Notes: a model not told the origin generated them from the sequence alone. Shown: positions 41,223 to 51,389, counted from the stretch's first letter. The stretch: 64,000 nucleotides of DNA from Streptomyces sp. NRRL B-1347 (GCF_000720325.1 NZ_JOJM01000041.1:7392-71391); one strand, 5' to 3'. A program made the numbers and translations.

Positions 41223-42488
41223 ATGCATATCTCTTTCCTGATTCACAACGCGTACGGGATCGGAGGGACGATCCGGACCACGTACAACCTGGCGAACACC
41301 CTCGCGGAGCAGCACGAGGTGGAGATCGTCTCGGTGCTGCGCCACCGCGACGAGCCGGTCTTCGCGCCGGACCCGCGGATCGGGCTCAGCCACCTCGTCG
41401 ACATCAGGAAGAACAGCCCCGGCTACGACGGCGACAGCGAGGCCTACGCCACCCCGGCCAAGGTCTTCCCCAGCGCCGAGGGCCGCTACGCGCAGTACAG
41501 CGCGCTCACCGACCAGCGCATCGCGGCCCACCTCAAGTCGCTCAGGTCCGACGTCGTCATCGGCACCAGGCCGGGACTGAACGTGCACGTGGCCCGGCAG
41601 ACCCGGCGCGGCGTGCTGCGCGTCGGCCAGGAGCACCTCACGCTCGACAGCCACTCCGACGAGCTGCGGCTCCAGCTGCGCAGCGTCTACCCCCGCCTCG
41701 ACGTCCTCACCACCACGACCGAGGCCGACGCGCGCGACTACCGCAAGCGGATGCGGCTGCCCGGCGTGCACGTCCAGGCCGTGCCGAACCCGGTGCCCGC
41801 GCCCGGCATCGAGCCCGCCGACGGCTCCCACAAGTGGGTCGTCGCCGCGGGCCGGCTCGCCCCCGTCAAGCGGTACGACCTGCTGATCCGCGCCTTCGAC
41901 AAGGTGCGCAGGGAGCGCCCCGACTGGCGCCTGAGGATCTACGGCGGCGGCCGGCAGAAGGAGAAGCTGCGCCGGCTGATCGACGACCTCGGCCTGTACA
42001 ACCACGTCTTCCTCATGGGCCCCGCCCACCCCATCGAGCCGGAGTGGGCCAAGGGCTCCATCGCGGCCGTCAGCTCCAGCCTGGAGTCCTTCGGCATGAC
42101 CATCGTCGAGGCCATGCGCTGCGGCCTCCCGGTCGTCGCCACCGACTGCCCGCACGGCCCCGGCGAGATCATCGAGAACGGCGTCGACGGCCGTCTCGTC
42201 GAGGTCGGCAACGCCGACGCCATGGCGGGCGGCCTGCTCGAACTCATCAACGACGACGCGCTGCGCCACCGGATGGCGGACGCCGCGCTCGAGGACTCCG
42301 AACGCTTCGACCCGGCCCGCATCGCCGAGCGCTACGAGGTGATGTTCCACGGCATGCTCCAGCGCGGCGGCTCGCTGGGCGGCCGGGTGCGCGGCACGAT
42401 GCACCGCGCCAGGGGAGCGCTGCTCGGCGGCGCGTACGCCGTTCGGGACGCCGGAAGAACCGCACCGACGAAGGGGCGCTTGGCATGA
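41223..42488 (+). CDS. GT4 glycosyltransferase
   Basis: A 421-residue GT-B enzyme. It starts HISFLIHNAYGIGGTIRTTY, with the donor-binding Gly loop. The C-terminal half has KWVVAAGRLAPVKRYDLLIR, RIYGGGRQKEKLRRLIDDLG and the GT4 E-x7-E motif ESFGMTIVEAMRCGLPVVAT. A basic tail of ~35 residues follows. It is probably involved in synthesis of a cell-wall glycopolymer or exopolysaccharide. It is translationally coupled (ATGA) to the next gene. No Shine-Dalgarno is evident before the ATG. Confidence 0.9.
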   Translation: MHISFLIHNAYGIGGTIRTTYNLANTLAEQHEVEIVSVLRHRDEPVFAPDPRIGLSHLVDIRKNSPGYDGDSEAYATPAKVFPSAEGRYAQYSALTDQRIAAHLKSLRSDVVIGTRPGLNVHVARQTRRGVLRVGQEHLTLDSHSDELRLQLRSVYPRLDVLTTTTEADARDYRKRMRLPGVHVQAVPNPVPAPGIEPADGSHKWVVAAGRLAPVKRYDLLIRAFDKVRRERPDWRLRIYGGGRQKEKLRRLIDDLGLYNHVFLMGPAHPIEPEWAKGSIAAVSSSLESFGMTIVEAMRCGLPVVATDCPHGPGEIIENGVDGRLVEVGNADAMAGGLLELINDDALRHRMADAALEDSERFDPARIAERYEVMFHGMLQRGGSLGGRVRGTMHRARGALLGGAYAVRDAGRTAPTKGRLA

Positions 42489-43345
42489 CGGCCGTGTCCA
42501 CCCAGGACACCATCGGATCCAGTGACGACGCGAGAGGGGCCGGGCAGCTGCCCCCGCCCCGGGCCGACTGCATCGCCGACTCCGCGGGCGGTCTCACCTT
42601 CGACGTCACCGACCCCGGCGAGACGGAGACCGCGCATCTGCTGCTGCGCCTGCGGGACTCCGACCCCGTCGCCGAGGTGCGGCTCCCGCTCACCCCCGTG
42701 GGCGACGGGCGGCTGCGCGCCGCGCTGCCCAGCAGCGTCGAGCTCGCCGAGGGCCGCTGGAACGCGTACGCCCTGGTGGACGGCGGGGAGCCGCGCCGCC
42801 TCATGCCCGGAGTCAACGACCTGCGCTCGCTCGTCGACCGCGCGCCGAGCGGCAGCCGCGGCCACGTCTCCGTGCGCATCCCGTACGCCACCAAGCAGGG
42901 GAACCTCTCGGTGCGCGCCTGGGTGCGGGCGCCGCACGCCGAGGCCGGCGAGCTGCGCATCACCGAGGCCGGGCTCACGGCGCACGGCCGCGTGTACGGC
43001 ACGGAGCTCGCCCCGGACGCGCGCGTCGAGGCGGTGTTCCGCAAGGAGCCCGAGCGGGTCGTGCGCGCCCCCGTCACGGCGGAGGGGCCGGAGTTCGGGA
43101 CCACGCTCAGGTACGAGGACCTGGCCGGCGGGCGCGGGCCCTGGGACCTGTGGCTGCTGCCGCGGGGCGACGGCGGGCCGCGGGTGCGCCTGGCCCGGCT
43201 GCTCGACGACGTCGCGGACAAGAAGCCGATCTTCACCTACCCGGTGACGGCCCTCGAAGGCCCGGACGGGCCGGTCGAAGCCGGCCCGTACTACACCAAC
43301 GACAACGACCTGGCGGTGCGCGTACGGGCGGCCGTCGGCGACTGA
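42485..43345 (+). CDS. Hypothetical protein coupled to the glycosyltransferase
   Basis: A 286-residue protein I do not recognise. After a ~30-residue disordered start it appears to consist of beta-sandwich-like modules: ADSAGGLTFDVTDPGETETA, HLLLRLRDSDPVAEVRLPLT, VSVRIPYATKQGNLSVRAWV and GPWDLWLLPRGDGGPRVRLA. The pattern resembles domains accompanying teichoic-acid or sugar-polymer glycosyltransferases, without catalytic motifs. The ATG overlaps the glycosyltransferase stop, so the two products probably work together. Confidence 0.7.
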   Translation: MTAVSTQDTIGSSDDARGAGQLPPPRADCIADSAGGLTFDVTDPGETETAHLLLRLRDSDPVAEVRLPLTPVGDGRLRAALPSSVELAEGRWNAYALVDGGEPRRLMPGVNDLRSLVDRAPSGSRGHVSVRIPYATKQGNLSVRAWVRAPHAEAGELRITEAGLTAHGRVYGTELAPDARVEAVFRKEPERVVRAPVTAEGPEFGTTLRYEDLAGGRGPWDLWLLPRGDGGPRVRLARLLDDVADKKPIFTYPVTALEGPDGPVEAGPYYTNDNDLAVRVRAAVGD

Positions 43346-43419
43346 GGGAACGCGCGCCGGGAGGAGGGCTCCGCCGTCGCGGACCGTAGCTGTCCGCGAG
43401 AGGCGGCAGAATCGGCCGC

Positions 43420-44475
43420 ATGTTGGAGACTTCCGCACGACTGCTCCGCCTGCTCTCGCTGTTGCAGGCCCACCGGGAATGGTCGGGCCCTGACCTCGCC
43501 GAGCGCCTCGGCGTGACCCCGCGCACGATCCGCCGGGACGTGGACCGGCTGCGCGAGCTCGGCTACCCCGTCAACGCGAGCCCCGGCACCGGCGGCGGCT
43601 ACCAGCTGGGCGCGGGGGCCGAGCTGCCCCCGCTGCTGCTCGACGACGACGAGGCGGTCGCCGTCGCCGTGGGCCTGCGCACCGCCGCGGGACAGGGCAT
43701 CGAGGGCATCGGCGAGAGCTCGGTGCGGGCCCTCGGCAAGCTCGAACAGGTCTTGCCGAGCAGGCTGCGGCGGCGGGTCGGCGCCCTGAACGCCTTCACG
43801 GTGCCGATGCTGCACGCGCCCCGGCAGCAGGCCGTCGACGCCTCCGTGCTCACCGAACTGGCCGCCGTCTGCCGGGACTCCGAACGCCTGCGCTTCGACT
43901 ACCTGGACCACGGCGGCAGTTCGAGCCGCCGCGTCGTCGAGCCGCACCGCCTGGTGTGCACCGAGCGCCGCTGGTACCTCGTCGCCTGGGACCTGGACCG
44001 CGAGGACTGGCGCACCTTCCGCGTGGACCGGATCACGCCCCGGCCGCCGCACGGACCGCGCTGCGCGCCCCGCACCCCGCCCGCCGACGACCTCGCCGCG
44101 TACGTCTCCGCGGGCGTGTCGACCCGCGCCTACGCCGAGCAGTCCACGGTCCGCCTGCTCGTCTCCCTGGAGGAGGCCACGCAGCGGGTGAAGCCCCTGG
44201 ACGGCACCCTGGAGGCCGAGACCGAGCACACCTGCCTGCTGCGCACGGGGGCGGCCAGCCTGGAGTTCCTGGCCTTCCACGTGATGTTCCTGGGCTTCGA
44301 GTTCGAGGTGGTCGAGCCCGTGGAGCTGCTCGACCGGATCCGCTCGCTCAGGGACGTGCTCAGTCGGGCCCTGGACCGGGGTGCCGCGCCTGGTCGTCCG
44401 GCGCCCGGAACGCCGCGTACTCCGGATGGTGCAGATCGAACGCCGGGGACTCGGAGCGGATCCGGGGCAGGGTGA
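43420..44475 (+). CDS. HTH/WYL-domain transcriptional regulator
   Basis: A 351-residue regulator. Residues ~5-60 form a DeoR/HTH_11 winged helix ([40 protein letters not shown]). The middle WYL domain is [20 protein letters not shown] with [20 protein letters not shown], and a WCX-like C-terminal domain follows. WYL domains sense nucleic-acid or other ligands. The last ~38 codons overlap the convergent ctaD gene (116 nt), and that tail is low-complexity. Targets unknown. Confidence 0.87.
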   Translation: MLETSARLLRLLSLLQAHREWSGPDLAERLGVTPRTIRRDVDRLRELGYPVNASPGTGGGYQLGAGAELPPLLLDDDEAVAVAVGLRTAAGQGIEGIGESSVRALGKLEQVLPSRLRRRVGALNAFTVPMLHAPRQQAVDASVLTELAAVCRDSERLRFDYLDHGGSSSRRVVEPHRLVCTERRWYLVAWDLDREDWRTFRVDRITPRPPHGPRCAPRTPPADDLAAYVSAGVSTRAYAEQSTVRLLVSLEEATQRVKPLDGTLEAETEHTCLLRTGAASLEFLAFHVMFLGFEFEVVEPVELLDRIRSLRDVLSRALDRGAAPGRPAPGTPRTPDGADRTPGTRSGSGAG

Positions 44476-46051
44476 CGAAGTTGTGCCGCGGCGGCGGACA
44501 GGAGGTCGCCCACTCCAGGGAGCGGCCGAACCCCCAGGGGTCGTCGACGTCCACCTTCTCGCCGTACTTGGCCGTCTTCCAGACGTTGTAGAGGAACGGC
44601 AGCGTGGAGACGCCGAGCAGGAAGGCGCCGATGGTCGAGATGGTGTTGAGCACCGTGAAGCCGTCCGCGTCCAGGTAGTCCGCGTACCGCCGGGGCATGC
44701 CCTCCGCGCCCAGCCAGTGCTGGACCAGGAACGTGGCGTGGAAGCCCACGAACAGCGTCCAGAAGTGCATCTTGCCCAGGCGTTCGTCGAGCATCTTGCC
44801 GGTGAGCTTCGGCCACCAGAAGTAGAAGCCGCCGAAGGTCGCGAAGACGACCGTGCCGAACACCACGTAGTGGAAGTGCGCCACCACGAAGTACGAGTCG
44901 GTGACGTGGAAGTCGATCGGCGGCGAGGCGAGCAGGACGCCCGTCAGACCGCCGAACAGGAACGACACCAGGAAGCCGACCGCCCACAGCATCGGCGTCT
45001 CGAAGGACAGCGAGCCCTTGAGCATGGTGCCCGTCCAGTTGAAGAACTTCACCCCGGTGGGCACCGCGATCAGGAACGACACGAACGAGAAGAACGGCAG
45101 GAGCACCGCGCCCGTGGCGAACATGTGGTGCGCCCACACGACCACCGACAGACCGGTGATCGCCATCGTCGCGCCGACCAGCGGCAGATAGCCGAAGATC
45201 GGCTTCCGGCTGAACACCGGGATGATCTCCGTGATGATGCCGAAGAACGGCAGCGCGATGATGTAGACCTCCGGATGCCCGAAGAACCAGAAGAGGTGCT
45301 GCCAGAGCAGCGCACCCCCGAACTGGGCGTCGAAGACCACGGAGTGGAAGCGCCGGTCCGCCTCCAGGACGAGCAGGGCGGCCGCGAGGACCGGGAACGC
45401 GATCAGCACCAGGACCGATGTGAACAGGACGTTCCAGGTGAAGATGGGCAGCCGGAACATCGTCATCCCGGGCGCCCGCATCCCGATGATGGTGGTCAGG
45501 AAGTTCACCGAGCCGAGGATCGTGCCGAACCCGGACAGGGCGAGCCCCATGATCCACAGGTCGGCGCCGATGCCGGGCGACCGCTCCAGGCTGTTGAGGG
45601 GCGCGTACGCGAACCAGCCGAAGGCCGCCGGGCCGCCCGGCACGAGCAGCGAGCCGAGCACCATCAGACCGCCGAAGAGGAACAGCCAGTACGAGAGCAT
45701 GTTCAGGCGCGGGAACGCCACGTCGGGCGAGCCGATCTGGAGCGGCATGATCTCGTTGGCGAAGCCCGCGAACGTCGGCGTCGCGAACAGCAGCAGCATG
45801 ATCGTGCCGTGCATCGTGAAGAGCTGGTTGAACTCCTCGTTGGACATCACCTGGAGCCCGGGGCGGGCCAGCTCGGCCCGCATCAGGAGCGCCATCACGC
45901 CGGCGATCAGGAAGAAGACGAACGACGTGATCAGATAGAGGTGGCCGATCTTCTTGTGGTCGGTGGTGGTCAGCCAGTCGACAAGGATCCCGCCCCGCGT
46001 CCGCCGTCGCGCCGGGCGCTCCGCCACCGCCCGCACCGTCTGCGTCCCCAT
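44360..46051 (-). CDS. ctaD: Cytochrome c oxidase subunit I (orphan copy)
   Basis: A 563-residue haem-copper oxidase catalytic subunit with ~12 TM helices. The haem a ligand is in [16 protein letters not shown], the CuB/crosslinked His-Tyr in [17 protein letters not shown], the CuB His pair in [13 protein letters not shown], and the haem a3/a ligands in [16 protein letters not shown]. It is type A1. No ctaC, ctaE, ctaF or qcr genes lie nearby, so this is a second copy outside the main oxidase cluster. ATG at 46051 has AAGGGGCAAGC upstream. The C-terminal tail overlaps the WYL regulator. Confidence 0.94.
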   Translation of the reverse strand: MGTQTVRAVAERPARRRTRGGILVDWLTTTDHKKIGHLYLITSFVFFLIAGVMALLMRAELARPGLQVMSNEEFNQLFTMHGTIMLLLFATPTFAGFANEIMPLQIGSPDVAFPRLNMLSYWLFLFGGLMVLGSLLVPGGPAAFGWFAYAPLNSLERSPGIGADLWIMGLALSGFGTILGSVNFLTTIIGMRAPGMTMFRLPIFTWNVLFTSVLVLIAFPVLAAALLVLEADRRFHSVVFDAQFGGALLWQHLFWFFGHPEVYIIALPFFGIITEIIPVFSRKPIFGYLPLVGATMAITGLSVVVWAHHMFATGAVLLPFFSFVSFLIAVPTGVKFFNWTGTMLKGSLSFETPMLWAVGFLVSFLFGGLTGVLLASPPIDFHVTDSYFVVAHFHYVVFGTVVFATFGGFYFWWPKLTGKMLDERLGKMHFWTLFVGFHATFLVQHWLGAEGMPRRYADYLDADGFTVLNTISTIGAFLLGVSTLPFLYNVWKTAKYGEKVDVDDPWGFGRSLEWATSCPPPRHNFVTLPRIRSESPAFDLHHPEYAAFRAPDDQARHPGPGPD

Positions 46052-46568
46052 CCGCTTGCCCCTTCGCTGTCGCGTCCTGGGCTGCCCGAAGCACAGCACA
46101 TGATGCTCGCGTGCCCCCGACTCCGACAGGGGGCGTACGGCACTCCGGCGCCGGGGCGCGCTCCGGCTCGCGGGAGCCGAGGGGAGGCGAGCCGGTGCGG
46201 GAACAGGCGGGGGACGAGCGGGGAATCATGAATTCCCCTGCACTCCGTCACCTTCCGCACGGCGCCCGGGAATCCGGAATGCGGAGGATCCGTAGAGGGT
46301 TTCCGGAGGTATTCGCGGAAGGTTTCAGGTGCAACTCGGACGGGGCCGGAGAGGATTTCCCGACGGTGCCTCAAGAGAGCCGCGAGAGCTTCGGAGTTCG
46401 GCCGGAATTCCGCCGTGCCGAGGGCGGAACCGCTCGTACGTGTGACGCGGATAGGGCGAAACACGCGTCGTGATCCTGTGACAAAAGCGTGACCGGAGGG
46501 GGACCCGTGACGCATGGTGCGCCGCTCCGGCCTTCCCCCGCGGGAATCGGCCGCCTAACGTGGCGGAC
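46052..46568. other. Long intergenic region upstream of ctaD, with a palindrome
   Basis: About 510 bp without a convincing gene; one open frame across it lacks typical codon bias and family features. GGGGAAT (46220-46226) and ATTCCCC (46232-46238) form a perfect 7-bp inverted repeat with a 5-nt centre, a possible operator. The second half is rich in GGAAT/TTCCGG words. The end carries the TAACGT element (46556-46561) of the I78-like gene. Confidence 0.4.
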
Positions 46569-46784
46569 ATGGCACCCATCCCGACCCCGCCCGCCGAGCC
46601 CCAGGACGCTCCGGACTCCTACGTCGGCCTCGACGCCGCCGAAGCCGAGAGCCGGGCGCGCGCCCGCGGGTGGTCCACCGTCAGATCGCTGCCGCCGGGC
46701 GCGTTCATCACCATGGAGTACCTCGCGGGGCGGCTGAACTTCGAGGTCGAGGGCGGCCGGGTGAAGCGCTGCTGGAAGGGCTGA
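46569..46784 (+). CDS. I78-type peptidase inhibitor family protein
   Basis: A 71-residue protein. The core DAAEAESRARARGWSTVRSL, followed by PPGAFITMEYLAGRLNFEVE and GGRVKRCWKG, fits the small I78/potato-inhibitor-like fold common in Streptomyces. No signal peptide is seen, so any inhibitory role would be intracellular unless exported otherwise. ATG at 46569 lies 7 nt after TAACGT with no Shine-Dalgarno, implying a leaderless mRNA; GTG at 46560 is an alternative start. Confidence 0.75.
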   Translation: MAPIPTPPAEPQDAPDSYVGLDAAEAESRARARGWSTVRSLPPGAFITMEYLAGRLNFEVEGGRVKRCWKG

Positions 46785-46798
46785 GCCCGCCGCGCCCG

Positions 46799-46839
46799 TA
46801 CGAAGGCCCCGGCTCCTTGGCGGAGCCGGGGCCTTCGTA
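46799..46839. terminator. 18-bp perfect bidirectional terminator
   Basis: TACGAAGGCCCCGGCTCC (46799-46816) pairs perfectly with 46822-46839 around the loop TTGGC. It lies between the convergent I78-like and PAP2 genes. Confidence 0.9.
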
Positions 46840-46887
46840 GTGCGGGAGTCAGTCGTGCGTACCGTTCCCGCGGTCTCGGGGTGGGGG

Positions 46888-47916
46888 TCAGGCGCCGGTG
46901 ACGGGCCGGGCCGACGTGCCGCGCACCCGCTCCGGGTGCGGCGGGCGGCGGGAGCCCGCAGGGGTCACCGGGGTGCGCTCGCAGCGGGCCGTGTGCGGGC
47001 CGGGGGCGAGGTAGGCCGGGGTGCGGGGCCTGCCCGCGGCGACGGGCTCGCGCACCGGCGGCTGCTCGCCGGGGCCCTTGCCGGCGGCCGGGGCCGGGGC
47101 CGCGCCCGCCGCGGACCGCTGCGGCACGAGCGCCGGGGCGGGGACGACGGAGACCGGGGGCCGGGCCCGGAAGCGGTGCCAGAGGCCGAGCGCGAACGGC
47201 TCGACCCGGGCGATGAGCGGCTCGAACCAGGGCAGCGCGAGCAGGATGAGCAGGCCCGCGGCCCAGCCGAGGAAGACGTCGCTCAGCCAGTGCGTGCCCA
47301 GGTAGACGGTGGTGAGGCCGACGCTCAGGGAGACCACGGCGGACAGGGCCGACAGATAGCGGCGGGTCACCGGGGTCGAGGCCAGATAGGCGAGGATTCC
47401 CCAGGTCACGACGGCGTTGGCGGTGTGGCCCGAAGGGAATATATCGCCGCCCTGCCCCATCTCGTTCGAGCCGATCACGGTGGCGTAGTGCGGGCCGAGG
47501 CGGCCCATGCCGATCTTGGCCGCGCCGACCGTGGCGTTGAGGAGCAGCAGTGCCGTGCCGAACATCAGGAGCGGGCGGAGCGTGTGCTGCCGCCAGGAGC
47601 GCCAGCCCAGCCAGGCCGCGACCATCACGGCGGTGGGGCCGCGCTGGCCGAGCACGACCCAGTAGTCGAGGAAGCCGTGGATCTCGGGCCACTGCTGGTA
47701 CGGCCGGAAGAACATGACCTGCCAGTCGAACCGCACGAGCCAGGAGGTGACCAGGACGGCGACCACGATGGCGAGGTAGAACGCCAGGGTCGCGCTGAAG
47801 AGCACGACTCTGTGCCGGCTCATCCTCGGCACATCGAGGTGAACCGGCCGTTCCGGCTCACGGTCAAGACGGGCGAAGAGCCGGTCCAGACGGGTCAGGT
47901 TTCGTTCGGTACGCAC
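46888..47916 (-). CDS. PAP2 superfamily phosphatase
   Basis: A 342-residue membrane phosphatase with ~6 TM helices. The PAP2 motifs are KIGMGRLGPHY, GGDIFPSGHTANAVV and VYLGTHWLSDVFLGW. These enzymes dephosphorylate lipid phosphates such as undecaprenyl pyrophosphate or phosphatidic acid. The ~100-residue C-terminal tail is Pro/Ala/Arg-rich and probably cytoplasmic and disordered. GTG at 47916 (VRTERNLTRLDRLF) is preferred; TAACGT on the minus strand (plus coordinates 47924-47929) ends 7 nt upstream, suggesting a leaderless transcript. Confidence 0.88.
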   Translation of the reverse strand: MRTERNLTRLDRLFARLDREPERPVHLDVPRMSRHRVVLFSATLAFYLAIVVAVLVTSWLVRFDWQVMFFRPYQQWPEIHGFLDYWVVLGQRGPTAVMVAAWLGWRSWRQHTLRPLLMFGTALLLLNATVGAAKIGMGRLGPHYATVIGSNEMGQGGDIFPSGHTANAVVTWGILAYLASTPVTRRYLSALSAVVSLSVGLTTVYLGTHWLSDVFLGWAAGLLILLALPWFEPLIARVEPFALGLWHRFRARPPVSVVPAPALVPQRSAAGAAPAPAAGKGPGEQPPVREPVAAGRPRTPAYLAPGPHTARCERTPVTPAGSRRPPHPERVRGTSARPVTGA

Positions 47917-48180
47917 CCAATCGACGTTACAGCGAGTGAGCGCCGTTCCCGGTCGAATCGGTGGGGTTGTGATGACGATGTGATGTGGCATTGCTCTCAG
48001 GTCCCGGCGTATTCCCGCCGGAATGCCTTTTTAATCAGGGTCGTTTTACCCAATTCGTTGATCGTCGCCCTCGGGGTTTTAGGGTGCTTATGAATTCGTT
48101 CACCGCGATCTGGTGCGGAATTCTCCGGGCGCTCACCGGGCGGCCCGGGGGGCGATCTTGAGTAAATGATCTTGGCGTGA

Positions 48181-49329
48181 TCAGGGGGGCCCCGAGCCGT
48201 TCAGCCAGAACGCCCCGTACACCGCCCCGGCCACGGCCACACCACCGATGACCAGCGCCGATCTCGAAGTCCGAAGCCGCGCGAGCGCCACCGCCAGGGG
48301 CAGCAGGAGGGGGAAGGCGGGCATCAGGAGGCGTGGTTTGGAGCCGAAGTAGCCCGCGGCGCACAGGGCGAGCACCAGGACGACCCCGGTGTAGACGAGC
48401 AGCGGCAGCGGCTGGCGCTGCCGCACCCCGACGACGTACAGCCAGATCAGCAGCGCGACGCCGACGATCAGGCCGAGCCCGGCGAGCGCGCCCGGCACGG
48501 AGGTGAACTTGTCGCCGACGAACCGCGCGAAGGCGTAGCCGCCGTCGAAGCCGTTGCCCCAGCCCTCCTGCACGTCGAGGTAGCCGAAGAGGCCGCCGCC
48601 CGTGCGGTGCCCGACCCACAGCACGTACGCCGCGGCCCCGAGCGGGGCGAGCAGCGCGCCGAGCGCGACGCGCGCGCCGATCCGCCCGCGGCGGCGCACC
48701 TCGACGACGGCCGCCGCCCACAGCGCCAGGACCACGGCCCCGCCCACCGGCCGCGTCAGCCCGGCAAGGGAGGCGAGCAGCCCCGCCGTCACCCAGCGCC
48801 CGGTGAGCACCGCGTACAGCGACCAGGCGGCGAGGGCCGTGAACAGCGACTCGCTGTACGCCATGGACTGCACGATGCCGACCGGCAGCACCGCCCACAG
48901 CGCCACGGCGCAGACGCCCGCCCTGCGCCCGTACAGCCGGTCCGCGACGGCGAAGATCCCGCCCGCAGCGCACAGCGAGGCGAGCGCGCTCACCAGCAGG
49001 CCCGCGTCCGCGTGGTCCAGCGGGCCGACCGCCGCCACCAGCCGCTCCAGCCACGGGAGCAGCGGGAAGAACGCGAGGTTGGAGTGCACGCTGCCGTCCG
49101 GCAGGGTCACCTCCCAGCCGTAGCCGTGCTCGGCCACGCGCACGTACCAGAGGGAGTCCCAGCGGGCGGAGAGCAGCGTGTGCGGGCTCTTGCCCGTCCC
49201 CGCGGACCACACGGCCAGGGCCGCGAGTCCCAGGGCGCGGACCCCCGCGTACACGAGCAGCGCGGTCGCTGCCGCGTGGCGGCGGGTGCCGCGCGTGCCC
49301 TTTTCGGGTAGCTGATCAAGGTCGGTCAC
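48181..49329 (-). CDS. PIG-V-like integral membrane mannosyltransferase
   Basis: A 382-residue polytopic protein with ~9-10 TM helices. The luminal-type motif ARWDSLWYVRVAEHGYG with NLAFFPLLPWLERLV is typical of the PIG-V/GT-C mannosyltransferase family, as is MAYSESLFTALAAWSLYAVL. In actinobacteria such enzymes use polyprenyl-phosphate mannose for lipoglycans or protein mannosylation; the acceptor here is unknown. GTG at 49329 begins MTDLDQLPEKGTRG; upstream in-frame sequence is an interspersed repeat and is excluded. Confidence 0.82.
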   Translation of the reverse strand: MTDLDQLPEKGTRGTRRHAAATALLVYAGVRALGLAALAVWSAGTGKSPHTLLSARWDSLWYVRVAEHGYGWEVTLPDGSVHSNLAFFPLLPWLERLVAAVGPLDHADAGLLVSALASLCAAGGIFAVADRLYGRRAGVCAVALWAVLPVGIVQSMAYSESLFTALAAWSLYAVLTGRWVTAGLLASLAGLTRPVGGAVVLALWAAAVVEVRRRGRIGARVALGALLAPLGAAAYVLWVGHRTGGGLFGYLDVQEGWGNGFDGGYAFARFVGDKFTSVPGALAGLGLIVGVALLIWLYVVGVRQRQPLPLLVYTGVVLVLALCAAGYFGSKPRLLMPAFPLLLPLAVALARLRTSRSALVIGGVAVAGAVYGAFWLNGSGPP

Positions 49330-49369
49330 CGGGTGATTATCCCCGCCCGTCCGTCCCTCCTGGGGCTGC

Positions 49370-49430
49370 GCCCCTTTCCCCGCTCCATTGGCGCTTCGCG
49401 CCTCGTCCTCACACGCCGGACGGGCTGGCT
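49370..49430. repeat. Streptomyces-type intergenic repeat between mannosyltransferase and MFS genes
   Basis: The segment GCTTCGCGCCTCGTCCTCAC followed by ACGCCGGACGGGCTGG resembles, from memory, a repeat seen between many Streptomyces genes. A partial counterpart with GCCGGAGGGGCTGG lies at about 51310-51323, after the MFS gene. Confidence 0.4.
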
Positions 49431-49617
49431 CCTGTGGTGCACACCACATGCCTGCGGGGCAACCGTGAGAGGTCCGCCACGCGCGGTGCCGCGGGACTCG
49501 CGTACGCTGACGGCCACTCGCTGTTCACAGCCGCCACAGCCGGACGACCTGATCCCGTTGGGTCCCACTGGATCCCGCTGGGCCGCATTTCGCGAGGTAT
49601 CACTGGGAGGTACGCAC

Positions 49618-51228
49618 ATGTCCGGGACGACCACGGCCGCCGCTCCATCCGGCCGTCGGCCCCCCGGCGCGGGCGCCAACCGCTGGGTCGTGCTCGTCGT
49701 CCTCTGCGTCAGCCTGCTGCTCGTCGCCGTCGACGCCACCGTCCTGCACGTCGCCGTGCCCGCCGTCACCGAGGACCTCAAGCCCGGCGCGATCGAGCTG
49801 CTGTGGATCGTGGACATCTATCCGCTGGTCTGCGCCTCGCTGCTCATCCTGTTCGGCACTCTCGGCGACCGCGTCGGGCGCAGACGCGTGCTGCTGCTCG
49901 GCTACGGCCTGTTCGGCGTGGCCTCGGCGGTCGCGGCCCTGGCGGACACCGCGCAGGTGCTCATCATCGCCCGCGCGCTGCTCGGCGTCGGCGGCGCCAT
50001 GATCATGCCCGCGACGCTCTCGATCCTGCGCCAGGTCTTCCCCGACCGGCGCGAGCGGGCGCTCGCCATCGGCATCTGGAGCGCGGTGGCAGCCGTGGGC
50101 GCGGCCGTCGGCCCGCTGCTCGGCGGCTTCCTCCTCGAACACTTCTGGTGGGGCTCGGTCTTCCTCATCAACATCCCGCTGATGCTCGTCAGCCTGCCCG
50201 TCGGCCGCTGGCTGCTGCCCGAGTCGACCGGCGAGCGCGACGGGCCGTGGGACGTCGTCGGCGCGCTGATGGCGGCGGGCGGCCTCTTCTGCCTCGTCCT
50301 CGGCGTCAAGCGGCTCGGCGGCGGCGAGTCGCCGCTCGGCTCGACGACGCTGCTGTCCCTCGCCGTCGGCACCGGCCTGCTCGTCGCCTTCGTCCGCAGA
50401 CAGCGGCGGCGCACGCATCCCCTCGTCGACCTGGCGATGTTCACCCGGCCCGCGTTCAGCACGTCCGTCGGCTGCATCGTGCTCGCGATGCTCGCCCTCG
50501 TCGGCCTGGAGCTGATCGCCGCCCAGTACCTCCAGCTGGTCCTCGGCCTGTCCCCGCTGGAGACCGGCCTCAGACTCCTGCCGCTCACCATCGCCGCGAT
50601 GGCCGCGGGCCTCGCCGGATCCCGGATGCTCCAGCGCTTCGGGCCGCGCCGCATGGTCGCCTGCGGCTTCGGCCTCACCGCGCTCGCCGTGGTCGCGCTG
50701 ACCGGCATGGGCGGCGAGGACAACGCCCCGCTGCTGCTCGTCGGCTTCGTGCTGCTCGGCTTCGGCCTGGAGACCACGCTCTTCGGGGCGTACGAGTCCA
50801 TGCTCAGCGAGGCGCCGCAGACCCAGGCGGGCGGCGCGGCGGCCATCGGCGAGACCTCGTACCAGCTCGGCGCGGGCATCGGCATCGCCCTGCTCGGCAG
50901 CGTCATGAACGCGGCCTACGCGCCCGGCCTCTCCTCCGTGCGGGGCGTGCCCGCGGCGGACAGCGCGGCCGCCGGGCACTCCCTCGGCGAGGCCTACGAG
51001 GTCGCCGACCGGCTCGGCGGCGGCCAGGGCGAGGCCCTGCGGGCCGCCGCGCGCGACTCCTTCGTGCACGGCCTGCACGTGACCCTGCTGGTCAGCGCGG
51101 GCCTGCTGCTGCTCGGCGCGCTGGCGGCGCTGCGCCTGCCGCGGCGCATGGACTGCGGCGCCCCCACCGCCCCGGGCATACCCACCCCGCGCGACACCCC
51201 GGCCGTCCCCGCCGACTCGGTCCGCTGA
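49618..51228 (+). CDS. MFS drug/H+ antiporter, DHA2 (14-TM) family
   Basis: A 536-residue exporter with ~14 TM helices. Motif C/D1 features include VDATVLHVAVPAVTEDL, motif A is GTLGDRVGRRRVLLLGYGLF, and the antiporter motif C is AVAAVGAAVGPLLGGFLLEH. It resembles SmvA/QacA-type multidrug efflux pumps. ATG at 49618 has GGGAGG at 49605-49610. No TetR regulator adjoins it. A G/C hairpin (CTGGGGG/CCCCCAG, 51274-51292) follows and may terminate transcription. Confidence 0.92.
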   Translation: MSGTTTAAAPSGRRPPGAGANRWVVLVVLCVSLLLVAVDATVLHVAVPAVTEDLKPGAIELLWIVDIYPLVCASLLILFGTLGDRVGRRRVLLLGYGLFGVASAVAALADTAQVLIIARALLGVGGAMIMPATLSILRQVFPDRRERALAIGIWSAVAAVGAAVGPLLGGFLLEHFWWGSVFLINIPLMLVSLPVGRWLLPESTGERDGPWDVVGALMAAGGLFCLVLGVKRLGGGESPLGSTTLLSLAVGTGLLVAFVRRQRRRTHPLVDLAMFTRPAFSTSVGCIVLAMLALVGLELIAAQYLQLVLGLSPLETGLRLLPLTIAAMAAGLAGSRMLQRFGPRRMVACGFGLTALAVVALTGMGGEDNAPLLLVGFVLLGFGLETTLFGAYESMLSEAPQTQAGGAAAIGETSYQLGAGIGIALLGSVMNAAYAPGLSSVRGVPAADSAAAGHSLGEAYEVADRLGGGQGEALRAAARDSFVHGLHVTLLVSAGLLLLGALAALRLPRRMDCGAPTAPGIPTPRDTPAVPADSVR

Positions 51229-51389
51229 CCGCTGTCCCTGCCGGGAGCCCCCGAGCCCGCCCCTCCCCGACTCCTGGGGGCTCCGCCCCCAGACCCGCGC
51301 TCCCCGATCGCCGGAGGGGCTGGCCGCAGGCCACCCTGGACGCGTAGCGTCTGGCTACCAGTGCTAGTTAAGCCCCGCCGGAGGTCACC

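Noticed and set aside
46111..46473. 120-codon open frame upstream of the I78-like gene
   Set aside because: Composition and codon use are not like the neighbouring genes, no Shine-Dalgarno or family pattern; it overlaps the ctaD promoter region.
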